A stretch of DNA of 64,000 nt from Winogradskyella schleiferi. GTDB lineage: Bacteria > Bacteroidota > Bacteroidia > Flavobacteriales > Flavobacteriaceae. The notes under the pieces are model-generated. The model was not told the origin of the DNA, did not search any database, and saw only the letters and a list, made by a program, of their open reading frames with translations. The position numbers and the translations under genes were made by a program. Below are positions 36,133 through 44,678 of this stretch, piece after piece; the stretch's first letter is position 1, and each line of letters begins with the position of its first letter. Location: positions 2,324,501-2,388,500 of the forward strand of contig NZ_CP053351.1 in the NCBI RefSeq assembly GCF_013394655.1, in the 5' to 3' direction.

Positions 36133-36150
36133 AAAGTCCCCGAGGACTTT
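36133..36150. terminator. Hairpin between guaC and NACHT, split by the IS
   Basis: AAAGTCC and GGACTTT pair around CCGA. The first base of the left arm now belongs to the IS end; before insertion the stem had eight pairs. It is followed (plus strand) by GTTAGA-AGC-TCTAAC (36152-36166) and by CAAAGA...TCTTTG, giving three hairpins in a row up to the NACHT stop codon. It probably ended transcription from either side. Confidence 0.55.
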
Positions 36151-36203
36151 CGTTAGAAGCTCTAACTAGCAAAGAATTATACACATCTTTGTTGTACGCA
36201 GCT

Positions 36204-37997
36204 TTATATATTTAATAAATCATCAATATTCGATTTCTTTTTCTTTATTGTCATATCCCACTTCTGTATTTTATTCTCAATTTTCTTTCTGATATTTTCT
36301 ACTACTTTATCTATACCACTAGAAACTAAAAATTCAAGTAATTCATCATTTTTTAAAAGACTAGGTATTCCTCTTTGTTCTTTTTTAGATTTCTCCAATT
36401 GTTTATCATAAATTTTTATAAAATCATCCTCACAATTGTGCTTTTCGGGAAACATCCATATATCGTAATAGTCGTAAATCTCGCAAAAGTCTAAAATTGC
36501 ATTTTGAAAATTTGCGTGTCTTAAAATCCTTAATTTTGTCGTTCCGTTTTTATCAAAATCTCTTTTCCACAAAGTAGGTTTAATTATTTTAAAGTAAGAT
36601 TCTACAAGTTCTTTCCCTCTTTTATTTTCAAGCGGTTTATAAATTTTTTTTAGTTGAGGAATTAAGAAATTTGATATAAAAATTGTTTCATCCATTTCAA
36701 AACACAGACTCCAAAAATTGAAACTATAATCAGTACTTGATTGCTGTAATACACTTGATAAGTTTTTATATGCTTTATGTTTCTTGTCAGTTGGAAGTCT
36801 ATTGATAAACATCGCTGTAAAATATTCCTGCATCGAACGATGGGGAAAGAAATATTCAAAACCGTCTAGAATTAAAATAGAAATTGAAGTTCTTAAATCA
36901 TAAATTAAACTTTCGGTAATGTATTCATAATCAGATGAGTCTCTTACCTTATCTAAAATATCAGTCATATATTCATTTGTAAAAGAATATTGACCTTCAA
37001 TTAAGGTGAGGTATGAAAATATTGATAATATATCTTCGAAATCATCTCTTTGAAGATTTGTTAATTTTTCTCTTGGAAAACTATTTTTAGTTATACCATC
37101 GTGTCGAGAGTATAGAGTGTCAAATACATTTCTATAAAATGCTGTTTTTCTCTTAGGAATTTCTGGGTGGTTTTCAAATGCCATTATAAACATTGAAAGT
37201 AATAATGGGTTTCTTAAGAATTCATAATAGTTTTGATTTTTTGGGTCGAGAACTATATTTTTTATTCGGTCTTTTCTTTCTCCTTCTTCGACAATTTTTG
37301 AAATAAACCCAATTACATCGTCATCATCTAATGGGCATACTTTAAAGTCATGAAACCTTGGAAAACCTTCAACCCCACTTCCAGGACGAGTTGTTATTAG
37401 AAATTTATTATTTGAATAAGAATCAACAAACAATTCTATTTGCCTGTTTATATCTTGTTTTTTGTCTGAAAAAATTTCGTCATATCCATCTAATAAAAAC
37501 AAAAATTTACCACTTTCTAATGCTCTTTTAAATATACTATCACTAGGCTTAACTTTAGATTTAAGTATTTTCTCGGTGATAAGTTTTTCAAAATCTCCTT
37601 TGAATTCATTTAGGTTCCTTAATTCAATTAAAATTGGAATGCGGTTTTGATTAAAAATTGTTTGTAGAAAAATATGTTTTATTAAAGTCGTTTTACCACT
37701 TCCAGCCGAACCAACAATTGTTATATTGTTATAATTTGTAAATAGCTCATCAAGGTCATTGAAATCAGTTGTTAACTTTTTGTAAGTTGCTTTAATTGGG
37801 AAATATATATCGTTAAATCTAACCTTTTCACTTCTATGAAGAAATGTGTTTGTAAAATAATACTTTTCTGTTTGTGAGTGCAGATAGTCGGTTAATCCTA
37901 TTTCAAAAAAATTATCCCATTCGTTGTTTACGGCTTTAAATCCATCGACTAAGGGCTTAATTAATCCTGTAATTTCAATGTTTGGTGTTAGTGCCAT
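36204..37997 (-). CDS. NACHT-domain NTPase (candidate anti-phage STAND protein)
   Basis: A 597-residue STAND-type NTPase. A short N-terminal region (about residues 1-85) precedes the NACHT core: Walker A GSAGSGKTT with Lys102, Walker B FLFLLDGYDEI (about 165-175) with the NACHT-type Gly and acidic residues, sensor FLITTRPGSG (about 199-208), then a winged-helix region ending FFPHRSMQEYFTAMFI. The C-terminal 270 residues are helical without a recognised effector domain. Bacterial NACHT proteins include known anti-phage genes (bNACHT); the role here is inferred. I start at the ATG at 37997, because the TTG at 38021 overlaps a TAnnTTTG box. The gene is very AT-rich, alone on its strand, and flanked by an IS. 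Confidence 0.83.
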   Translation of the reverse strand: MALTPNIEITGLIKPLVDGFKAVNNEWDNFFEIGLTDYLHSQTEKYYFTNTFLHRSEKVRFNDIYFPIKATYKKLTTDFNDLDELFTNYNNITIVGSAGSGKTTLIKHIFLQTIFNQNRIPILIELRNLNEFKGDFEKLITEKILKSKVKPSDSIFKRALESGKFLFLLDGYDEIFSDKKQDINRQIELFVDSYSNNKFLITTRPGSGVEGFPRFHDFKVCPLDDDDVIGFISKIVEEGERKDRIKNIVLDPKNQNYYEFLRNPLLLSMFIMAFENHPEIPKRKTAFYRNVFDTLYSRHDGITKNSFPREKLTNLQRDDFEDILSIFSYLTLIEGQYSFTNEYMTDILDKVRDSSDYEYITESLIYDLRTSISILILDGFEYFFPHRSMQEYFTAMFINRLPTDKKHKAYKNLSSVLQQSSTDYSFNFWSLCFEMDETIFISNFLIPQLKKIYKPLENKRGKELVESYFKIIKPTLWKRDFDKNGTTKLRILRHANFQNAILDFCEIYDYYDIWMFPEKHNCEDDFIKIYDKQLEKSKKEQRGIPSLLKNDELLEFLVSSGIDKVVENIRKKIENKIQKWDMTIKKKKSNIDDLLNI

Positions 37998-38018
37998 ATT
38001 AATTTTTATAATTGCGTA

Positions 38019-38026
38019 CAAATTTA
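38019..38026 (-). promoter_or_regulatory. -7 box TAAATTTG of the NACHT gene
   Basis: On the minus strand TAAATTTG matches TAnnTTTG, 21 bases before the ATG at 37997. It overlaps the alternative TTG start at 38021, which therefore is unlikely to be used. Confidence 0.5.
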
Positions 38027-38096
38027 ATGATATGAGTCCGTTTTAATAACTTATATCAATCGTTAGCAAAACTAGATATTTTAATTTTAGTTGTCA

Positions 38097-38114
38097 ATAC
38101 GTAACATTACGTAT
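38097..38114. promoter_or_regulatory. Perfect 8-bp inverted repeat, candidate operator
   Basis: ATACGTAA and TTACGTAT are exact reverse complements with two bases between. The site lies 20 bases before the -7 box of the TIGR02757-type gene, at about -50 to -33, and upstream of the divergent NACHT promoter. The position suits a dimeric regulator of either gene; the regulator is unknown. Confidence 0.5.
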
Positions 38115-38133
38115 ATTTCAAAAAAACATACCT

Positions 38134-38141
38134 TATTTTTG
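38134..38141 (+). promoter_or_regulatory. -7 box TATTTTTG of the TIGR02757-type gene
   Basis: TATTTTTG matches TAnnTTTG and lies 22 bases before the TTG start at 38164, which supports that start. Confidence 0.5.
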
Positions 38142-38163
38142 TGCTTTAAACAAAAAGCAAGCC

Positions 38164-38934
38164 TTGAAACTCAAAAAATCAGAACTAAAAGACTTTCTCG
38201 ACGAAAAAGTCAATCTCTATAACCATCCCAAATTTATTGAGAGTGATCCTATTCAAATTCCACATCTATTTTCAAAAAAAGAAGATATTGAAATTGCTGG
38301 TTTTTTAACGGCTACCATAGCTTGGGGAAACCGTAAAAGCATTATTAAAAATGCGCACCAAATGATGGACTTATTGGACCACTCCCCTTTTGACTTTGTG
38401 ATGCAACACCAAGCTTCCGACTTAGAGCGTTTTGAGGGCTTTGTGCATCGTACTTTTAATAGTGATGATTTCAAACAGTTTGTCACAAGTCTGCGATATG
38501 TATATCAACAGCATCAAGGCTTGGAAGCGGTTTTTGCCAAGTATGCTGAGCAAGCGTCACTTCAACAGAGTATTCATCAGTTTAAAAATGTATTCTTTGA
38601 ATTACCACATTTAGAACGTACCAAAAAACATGTGAGCGATCCACTTAAAAATTCAGCAGCCAAACGTATCAATATGTTTTTGCGTTGGATGGTTCGTAAC
38701 GATAACAATGGTGTGGATTTTGGGATTTGGGAATCGGTGTCGTCTTCACAACTCAGTTGTCCACTCGATGTGCATTCAGGGAACGTGGCCAGAAAATTAG
38801 GCCTGCTAAAACGTAAACAAAATGACGGTAAAGCTTTAGTGGAATTAGACCAGGCCTTACGAAAACTAGACCCAACAGATCCCGTAAAGTATGATTTTGC
38901 TTTATTCGGTTTGGGTGTTTTTGAGGGCTTTTAA
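38164..38934 (+). CDS. TIGR02757/DUF2400 family protein
   Basis: A 256-residue protein of the TIGR02757 (DUF2400) family, found in Bacteroidota and epsilonproteobacteria. It opens LKDFLDEKVNLYNHPKFIESDPIQIPH and has GFLTATIAWGNRKSIIKNA and KRINMFLRWMVRNDNNGVDFGIW, all family hallmarks. The DVHSGNVARKLGLL segment near residue 205 resembles the helix-hairpin-helix region of base-excision glycosylases, which suggests DNA contact, but no enzymatic activity is established. The start is a TTG at 38164, chosen because it gives the family N-terminus and follows a -7 box. It is divergent from the NACHT gene. Confidence 0.85.
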   Translation: MKLKKSELKDFLDEKVNLYNHPKFIESDPIQIPHLFSKKEDIEIAGFLTATIAWGNRKSIIKNAHQMMDLLDHSPFDFVMQHQASDLERFEGFVHRTFNSDDFKQFVTSLRYVYQQHQGLEAVFAKYAEQASLQQSIHQFKNVFFELPHLERTKKHVSDPLKNSAAKRINMFLRWMVRNDNNGVDFGIWESVSSSQLSCPLDVHSGNVARKLGLLKRKQNDGKALVELDQALRKLDPTDPVKYDFALFGLGVFEGF

Positions 38935-39522
38935 TGAATTTTTTAATTTCTACCTATTCTGTTTTACTCATTAGGACACCTTTGAGGTTTTTTAAATAGA
39001 AAGGCTTGAAACAGTCTGATTCCAATTCTATACATATCGCAAATTCGTTTTTTTAAGAGTGCAGAACAGAGTAAGTTAGGGCTCAAATCCCAAATTCCGA
39101 CAGTGTCGGAATCAACGATTTTCAGAAATAATGAGCAATAAATAATGTTCTGAAAATATATCTAGGATTGGAATAATGAGAAAATTAAAATCCTTTATAA
39201 TTAATGTATTAGCGAATGGCGCTTTAGCGAAATACGAAGCATTCACGAATTCAAAATTATACACTATGAATCCCTGAGTAATTCCTAATAAATCGTTTTG
39301 ATTTTTTGGTTCGTTTTGCATCAAGGCAAAATGAACGAATAAATAAAAATATGGATTAAACTAACCAAAAAATTCAATACGACACCTAAAAAAATATGAA
39401 TTTTAAGAATCACTAAATCCAGTTTTCATAAAATTGATATTTTAAAGTGCGGAAAACAAAAGGGCATTTAAATGGCTTCTTTAATTTACTATCTTTAGAA
39501 CTTCAACCAAAAATCTTTCAAA
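38935..39522. other. 588-base gap without a supported gene; holds dispersed-repeat copy 2
   Basis: The first part has an ACCTTTGAGGTTTTTT hairpin-like motif near 38983 that may end the upstream transcript. The middle is the dispersed repeat at 39092-39336. The right part is AT-rich leader of the S10 peptidase gene with a TATCTTTA sequence at 39490, one base off the -7 consensus. Confidence 0.6.
39092..39336 (-). repeat. Dispersed repeat, copy 2 (with a 70-codon reading frame)
   Basis: The reverse complement of this stretch matches 18498-18693, with an exact 36-base block at one end and an ATTCCGACA-G-TGTCGGAAT palindrome at the other. It contains an open frame at 39112-39324 on the minus strand (MMQNEPKNQNDLLGITQG...), hydrophobic in its second half. 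I treat that frame as part of the repeat, not as a proven gene. Copy 2 is about 50 bases longer than copy 1. Confidence 0.85.
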
Positions 39523-41010
39523 ATGAAATGTCGCCTTACACTTCTTTTAATATGCTGTTTTGCTTTTAGTTTTTCACAAGATTTAAAAATTCCTGTGGAC
39601 ACCACTATTGTGAGCAACGGTTCTGTGACCATTAAAGGCAAATCCATTACCTACAAGGCCGAAACAGGTTTTCAACCGGTTTGGAACGACGACGGAAAAA
39701 TCATCGCCTCGCTGTATTACACCTATTACAAACGTACCAATGACAGCAAAGGCAACGACAGACCTATTATGTATTCCTTTAATGGTGGACCAGGTTCGGC
39801 CTCACTTTGGATGCATATCGCTTACACAGGCCCAAAGATTTTAAACATTGATGACGAAGGCTATCCTACACAACCGTATGGCATTAAAGACAATCCAAAT
39901 TCTATTTTGGATGTGGCCGATATTGTGTTTATAAATCCTGTAAATACTGGTTATTCGCGAAAAGTAGCTGATAAGGAAGGTAAAATGCCAGATGATAAAT
40001 TATTCTTTGGTGTGAATGCCGATATCAAATATCTCGCCAGTTGGATGAATACCTTCACTACACGAAAAAATCGTTGGCAATCCCCAAAATATATTATAGG
40101 CGAAAGTTATGGCGGCACGCGCGTTATGGGATTGTCTTTAGAACTTCAAAATAACCACTGGTTATATCTCAATGGTGTAATTTTAGTATCTCCTGCAGAT
40201 TATAAAGTGTTGCGTGTTGGTGGGCCATTATCGTCTAGTTTATATTTACCTTACTACACTGCTGCAGCTTGGTATCATAACATGCTAGATCCAGCGCTTC
40301 AGAAAAAGGATTTATTGGATATTTTACCTGAAGCTGAAACCTTTGCCATTAATGATTTAATGCCTGCGCTTGCCAAAGGTGGATTCATTGGCGAAACCGA
40401 AAAAAATGCTATCGCTAAGAAAATGAGCTACTATTCGGGCTTATCTGAAAAAGTGATTTTACAACAAAACCTAGACGTTCCCAACCGTTTTTTCTGGAAA
40501 GAATTGTTACGTGATAAAACTGGGGAAACTATTGGTCGTTTAGATTCCAGATATATTGGTATCGACAAAGTTGAAACTGGCGATAGTCCAGATTATAGTC
40601 CAGAACTTAGCTCTTGGGTGCATTCCTTTACACCTGCGATAAATTATTACATCCAGAATGAATTGGGTTTTAAAACCGATATTAAGTACAATGTTTTTGG
40701 AGACGTTGGCAATTGGGACCGAACGGATGATAATACTAGGGAAAATTTACGCCAAGCCATGGCACAGAATCCGTACTTAAAAGTGTTGACCCAATCTGGA
40801 TATTACGATGGAGCCACCACTTATTTTTCGGCTAAATACTCGCAATGGCAAATTGATCCCAGTGGAAAAATGAAAGACCGATTCTCTTTTAAAGGTTATA
40901 GAAGTGGCCATATGATGTATTTACGAAATGAAGATCTTAAAAAAGCCAATAACGATTTAAGGGAATTTATAAGTAACTCATTACCACAAGGAAAATCGGC
41001 TAAGTACTAA
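39523..41010 (+). CDS. Exported S10-family serine carboxypeptidase-like protein
   Basis: A 495-residue secreted alpha/beta-hydrolase of peptidase family S10. It has a signal peptide (about residues 1-19), the oxyanion segment NGGPGSAS (residues 88-95), the nucleophile elbow GESYGGTR with Ser195, and the C-terminal catalytic His in GYRSGHMMYL. VFINPVNTGYSR is another S10 signature. Substrate-side Asp is expected in the ATTYFSAKY/DGAT region near residue 425. It probably removes C-terminal residues from peptides in the periplasm, as part of nutrient use. It is a single gene with its own leader. Confidence 0.88.
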   Translation: MKCRLTLLLICCFAFSFSQDLKIPVDTTIVSNGSVTIKGKSITYKAETGFQPVWNDDGKIIASLYYTYYKRTNDSKGNDRPIMYSFNGGPGSASLWMHIAYTGPKILNIDDEGYPTQPYGIKDNPNSILDVADIVFINPVNTGYSRKVADKEGKMPDDKLFFGVNADIKYLASWMNTFTTRKNRWQSPKYIIGESYGGTRVMGLSLELQNNHWLYLNGVILVSPADYKVLRVGGPLSSSLYLPYYTAAAWYHNMLDPALQKKDLLDILPEAETFAINDLMPALAKGGFIGETEKNAIAKKMSYYSGLSEKVILQQNLDVPNRFFWKELLRDKTGETIGRLDSRYIGIDKVETGDSPDYSPELSSWVHSFTPAINYYIQNELGFKTDIKYNVFGDVGNWDRTDDNTRENLRQAMAQNPYLKVLTQSGYYDGATTYFSAKYSQWQIDPSGKMKDRFSFKGYRSGHMMYLRNEDLKKANNDLREFISNSLPQGKSAKY

Positions 41011-41106
41011 ATTTGTGTTTTTTTTGGGAATTATTATAAAGCTTCTTAATTATTTTTAACGTAAATAGTATATATAGGCTACTATTTGATACTAATTTCT
41101 CCTAAT

Positions 41107-42291
41107 ATGATAACTCCAAAATTTCCAAAAAACGAATTACAGCGCTTAGAAGCTGTAAAATCGTATAATATTTTAGATAGCTTACCAGAAGAGGACTATG
41201 ACAATATTACTGCATTGGTCGCCTCTATTTGCGATATACCTATTGCGTTGATTGCGGTAATGGATACGGATCGTAATTTTTTTAAATCGCATCATGGTAT
41301 TCCATTTAACGAGTCACCTAGAGATATTTCATTTTGTGGTCATACCATTTTGGATGGGGATATTTTAATTGTAAAAGATGCTAGGAAAGACAAACGATTC
41401 ATTGATAACCCACTCGTATCAGAGCAGCAAGCTATATTTTATGCAGGAGTACCATTAATTAATCCGGAAGGTTTCCCATTAGGAACCATTTGTGTTTTCG
41501 ATCATAAGCCAAGAGATCTCGATAAATCTCAAATCAACGCCCTAAAGTCCCTTGGGAAACAAGTGGTAAACCTATTGGAATTAAGGCGCAAAAATTCCAT
41601 ATTAGAAGCAACCAAAACAGAACTGGAAGAACGAAACAATCGACTGACCGCATTTGCCAGTCATGTTTCGCACGATTTAAAGTCGCCATTAGCCAATATT
41701 ACATCGCTAACCGATTTATTAAAACAAGACGATGCGTCGCGTTTATCGGAAGATTCAAAAGGCTATTTAAACTATATTGAAGAGTCTACGACAGTGCTGA
41801 AAGAGTACATCGATGGTATTTTGCGTTACTACAAATCTGACGAACTTTTAAAAGCAAAAAAGGAAGATGTGGACCTGTTCGAATTAGCTGAAGACATAAA
41901 GCGTGTTTTAATTTCAAATGCTGACAAAATCATTGCTCCCAATGCTACCATTCAGCATATAAACAAAGCTGCACTCTCACAGATTCTCATTAATTTAGTG
42001 GATAACGCTTTAAAATATAATGATAAGGCTGAACGTATTGTGACTATTGCATATGAAACATTATCGGACCACCACCGATTTAAAGTTTCGGACAATGGTA
42101 TAGGAATTCCAGAAAACCAAAAACATAAGATCTTTGATATCTTTAGAACCGTAAAAAATGATTTTGGAAAGTCGAGTACAGGAATTGGTTTAAGTACGGT
42201 GAAAAATCTGGTTGAAAAACTAAATGGGCAAATTTCCGTAGATTCAGAATTAGGAAAAGGGAGTACGTTTACATTTACGATAGGATTATAA
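41107..42291 (+). CDS. GAF-domain sensor histidine kinase
   Basis: A 394-residue cytoplasmic sensor kinase without membrane segments. An N-terminal GAF domain (about residues 20-160) opens with the usual ILDSLPEEDYDNITALVASICDIPIALI. A HisKA domain follows with phospho-acceptor His189 in ASHVSHDLKSPLANI, then an HATPase_c domain with N-box LINLVDNALKY, G1 DNGIGIP and G2 GIGLSTVK. No response regulator is adjacent, so the partner is elsewhere (orphan kinase). I start at the ATG at 41107; the upstream TTG at 41086 adds only seven residues. The gene is followed by a strong hairpin shared with the convergent M61 peptidase gene. Confidence 0.9.
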   Translation: MITPKFPKNELQRLEAVKSYNILDSLPEEDYDNITALVASICDIPIALIAVMDTDRNFFKSHHGIPFNESPRDISFCGHTILDGDILIVKDARKDKRFIDNPLVSEQQAIFYAGVPLINPEGFPLGTICVFDHKPRDLDKSQINALKSLGKQVVNLLELRRKNSILEATKTELEERNNRLTAFASHVSHDLKSPLANITSLTDLLKQDDASRLSEDSKGYLNYIEESTTVLKEYIDGILRYYKSDELLKAKKEDVDLFELAEDIKRVLISNADKIIAPNATIQHINKAALSQILINLVDNALKYNDKAERIVTIAYETLSDHHRFKVSDNGIGIPENQKHKIFDIFRTVKNDFGKSSTGIGLSTVKNLVEKLNGQISVDSELGKGSTFTFTIGL

Positions 42292-42296
42292 TTAAA

Positions 42297-42328
42297 AAAG
42301 CTGTTAAACAAAATTGTCTAACAGCTTT
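42297..42328. terminator. Bidirectional intrinsic terminator
   Basis: AAAGCTGTTA and TAACAGCTTT form a perfect 10-bp stem with a 12-base loop. An A run on the left gives a T tract for the minus strand; Ts at the right end serve the plus strand. It lies between the convergent kinase and M61 peptidase genes. Confidence 0.85.
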
Positions 42329-42349
42329 CAATTTGACCTAACATTATAA

Positions 42350-44242
42350 TTAACCTTTCAGCCAAGCAGCTCTTAAAGCTTTCTGTGCGTCGGTTGCATT
42401 TTCATCTTCAACAATAGATTCACCCGTTGCATATGGTTTTGTCAAGGTTGTTTTAATACTAACGGGTTTGCCATCACGCTCTAAGTCCATGGTGATATCT
42501 TGACCTTCTTTCCACATAAACATGCCTCCAATCACTTGTTGTGCATTTGCCATAGTTAAATCCATGCCGTTTACTTTCTTTATGACATCACCTGCCTGTA
42601 TATTTTGTGATTTCCAAAATGAATTCTGTAAAGCCATAGGTGCAAAGAAAATAGTCCCTTTTGCTTGATCAGCATCAAAAATAACATTCTGTTCACCTGC
42701 AAAAATATAATTAGTTTCTACTTGGGTTTCGCCCGTCTTTAAGCCAACCATCGCAAAAAAGTCATCATAATTGATAGGCACATCACCTTCAACATGTGTT
42801 TTAAGGAATTCACCAACACTTGGATAGGTCATTGCCGTAATATCAGCAATCAGTTTATCATCTTCAAACGGTTTTTCTTTTCCGTATTTTGCAGAGAGTT
42901 CTTTCATTAACGACAGCATACTTCGGTTACCATCGCTTTCCTTTCGCATTAAAATATCAACGCACATGCCGATGAGTGCACCTTTCATATACACATTAAT
43001 ATAATTACTGGCATATGGTTCTTTTAAGATATTCTCGCTCATAATTGTAAAACTCATGGCATCATCCAAACGCTTAGACGTTTGTATTTTAGAATATATT
43101 GTATTGTAGAATGTTTGGTTTTCGACTAAGTCTTCGTACACTTGGAAATGTTGTGCAAAATATTCCGTAACCCCTTCATACATCCATAAATGTTTGGAAA
43201 ATGTTGGTTTAGCGTAATCAAAATAGTGTACATCTTCAGAATGTACAGACAATGGTGTTACAATATGAAAAAACTCATGGGACACCACATCAATAATAGA
43301 ACTCTTAAGTGACTCTAAACTTTCACTTTCGCTAAAAACAGCTACCGTTGACGTATGATGTTCTAAGGCTCCAAAACCTTTAGGGTCATTTTCACCACCT
43401 CTGGATAAGTATAAATAAATATCGTAACGCGGTGTTGTATTCACATCGCCTAAATAACGTTTTTGCGCTTCCATCATTTTGTAAACCGTCTCCTTTAAAC
43501 TTGCTGCAGTATGTTTGCCTGTTGGCGAGTATAGACTTAGAACAATTTTGATATCACCTACCATAAATTCTTCAACATCCAAATTTCCATACATCATTGG
43601 GTTATCGGTAATATCAAAATAACGATCTGCAAAATAGCTACTTGTCATTGCCGTACCATCTGCGCTTGTTGTCGTACCTTTATTTTCTAAAGCAGAGGTT
43701 CTCTCAAAAGAGGCAGGAGCAGTAACATCCACAGCATATTGATTATTCTTTAAAGAATCAAAATAACCAACAAAGCCATGTAGGTTTAACACATAATTGT
43801 CGTCTTCTATATTAGTACCACCTGGCGAAAATATATCCTCACCTCCTATGCCACCAGTAGTTTCAATATCAAACGTATCATTCACATAATATTGAAGTTT
43901 ATCTAGTTTTGTAGCATCCGTAATGCTCCATGTATTATCATCTACTTTGGTTACCGTTAATTCATTGCCATCGTAATCCAATGCTTTAAAATCATCAACA
44001 TACTTTCCGAAATCACTTACGGAATAGGTGCCTTGTACAACTCTTGGCAATCTGTAAGTTACAGTTTCTGTTGTAAAACGACCAGGATTAATAGTTACTG
44101 GTACTCTATCATTATTGACCGCAGTTAAATCCAAAGCCGTCATAATAGGATTGCTTATAGCCAAATCGTCTACCGTTGGTTTTGCAGATCCACAACCTAC
44201 TAAAACGATACTCAAGCCAAGAATGGCTAAATAATTCTTCAT
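42350..44242 (-). CDS. Lipoprotein M61-family metallopeptidase with PDZ domain
   Basis: A 630-residue lipoprotein (lipobox VGC, Cys17) of peptidase family M61, the glycyl-aminopeptidase type. The N-terminal beta-rich domain is followed by a thermolysin-like catalytic domain with the zinc motif VSHEFFHIVTP (about residue 325) and the downstream Glu in MYEGVTEYFAQHF. A PDZ domain lies near the C-terminus (IQAGDVIKKVNGMDL). All zinc ligands are intact, so an active aminopeptidase on the periplasmic or outer face of a membrane is expected. Family members prefer Gly or Ala at the N-terminus. Confidence 0.9.
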   Translation of the reverse strand: MKNYLAILGLSIVLVGCGSAKPTVDDLAISNPIMTALDLTAVNNDRVPVTINPGRFTTETVTYRLPRVVQGTYSVSDFGKYVDDFKALDYDGNELTVTKVDDNTWSITDATKLDKLQYYVNDTFDIETTGGIGGEDIFSPGGTNIEDDNYVLNLHGFVGYFDSLKNNQYAVDVTAPASFERTSALENKGTTTSADGTAMTSSYFADRYFDITDNPMMYGNLDVEEFMVGDIKIVLSLYSPTGKHTAASLKETVYKMMEAQKRYLGDVNTTPRYDIYLYLSRGGENDPKGFGALEHHTSTVAVFSESESLESLKSSIIDVVSHEFFHIVTPLSVHSEDVHYFDYAKPTFSKHLWMYEGVTEYFAQHFQVYEDLVENQTFYNTIYSKIQTSKRLDDAMSFTIMSENILKEPYASNYINVYMKGALIGMCVDILMRKESDGNRSMLSLMKELSAKYGKEKPFEDDKLIADITAMTYPSVGEFLKTHVEGDVPINYDDFFAMVGLKTGETQVETNYIFAGEQNVIFDADQAKGTIFFAPMALQNSFWKSQNIQAGDVIKKVNGMDLTMANAQQVIGGMFMWKEGQDITMDLERDGKPVSIKTTLTKPYATGESIVEDENATDAQKALRAAWLKG

Positions 44243-44372
44243 TGTTTAAATATTTATTTTTTTACAAGTCTTGCAAATCTACAATCTGTTACCACTATAA
44301 ATCTAAAGGTTTTGTTAAAAAGATGTTTTTTAGTTTTTCTCTGTTTAAAAATTAAAAATGCTATTTTGCAGT

Positions 44373-44639
44373 ATGCCAAAACCATCAAAATTTATTAATT
44401 ATTTAAAAGAGTCAAAACGAATTTTTATATGGTTCACATTCTGCCTTCTGTATTGGTTGATATCAGATTTTTATGAAGGTATTTTTCAAGGTTTTTTTAA
44501 TTCAACTTTGTTTATTATTGGATTACCTATTCTAGTTTATATTGGGCTTTATTTTATTCGGAATCATAAAATCATTAATATTATATGGTTAATGCTGATA
44601 CTAATATTGATTTACTTTGCGACATTTTATTATGTCTAA
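44373..44639 (+). CDS. Small membrane protein, function unknown
   Basis: An 88-residue protein with an N-terminal basic stretch (MPKPSKFINYLKESKR) and two or three hydrophobic helices that fill most of the rest. I recognise no family. I prefer the ATG at 44373; the ATG at 44358 would add MLFCS. It lies 40 bases before a glycosyltransferase gene on the same strand and may be co-transcribed with it. The hydrophobic, IL-rich composition and lack of conserved motifs make a functional call impossible. Confidence 0.55.
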   Translation: MPKPSKFINYLKESKRIFIWFTFCLLYWLISDFYEGIFQGFFNSTLFIIGLPILVYIGLYFIRNHKIINIIWLMLILILIYFATFYYV

Positions 44640-44678
44640 TTTTGAAAAACTAATAACTCTGAATTTCAATTGAAAACA

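Larger units (their letters stand above)
34702..36133 (-). mobile_element. Complete IS3-family (IS150-like) insertion sequence with AAG target duplication
   Basis: A 1432-base element. The 25-base terminal inverted repeats begin TGAACTGCACCCAAAAAGTT on the left (minus-strand reading from 36133) and TAGAGTGAACCCAAAAGCTT on the right (from 34702); about 19 of 25 positions agree. The 3-base direct duplication AAG flanks it at 34699-34701 and 36134-36136. It carries overlapping-frame orfA and orfB, both unbroken. Removing it with one AAG rebuilds a perfect 8-bp hairpin (GAAAGTCC, loop CCGA, GGACTTTC), so it landed in a terminator-like stem between guaC and the NACHT gene. Confidence 0.93.

Noticed and set aside
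36134..36203. Integron attC-like site made by the hairpins after the NACHT gene
   Set aside because: GTTAGAA and GTACAAC do not meet the GTTRRRY / RYYYAAC core rule, no integrase is in the window, and only one such structure is seen.
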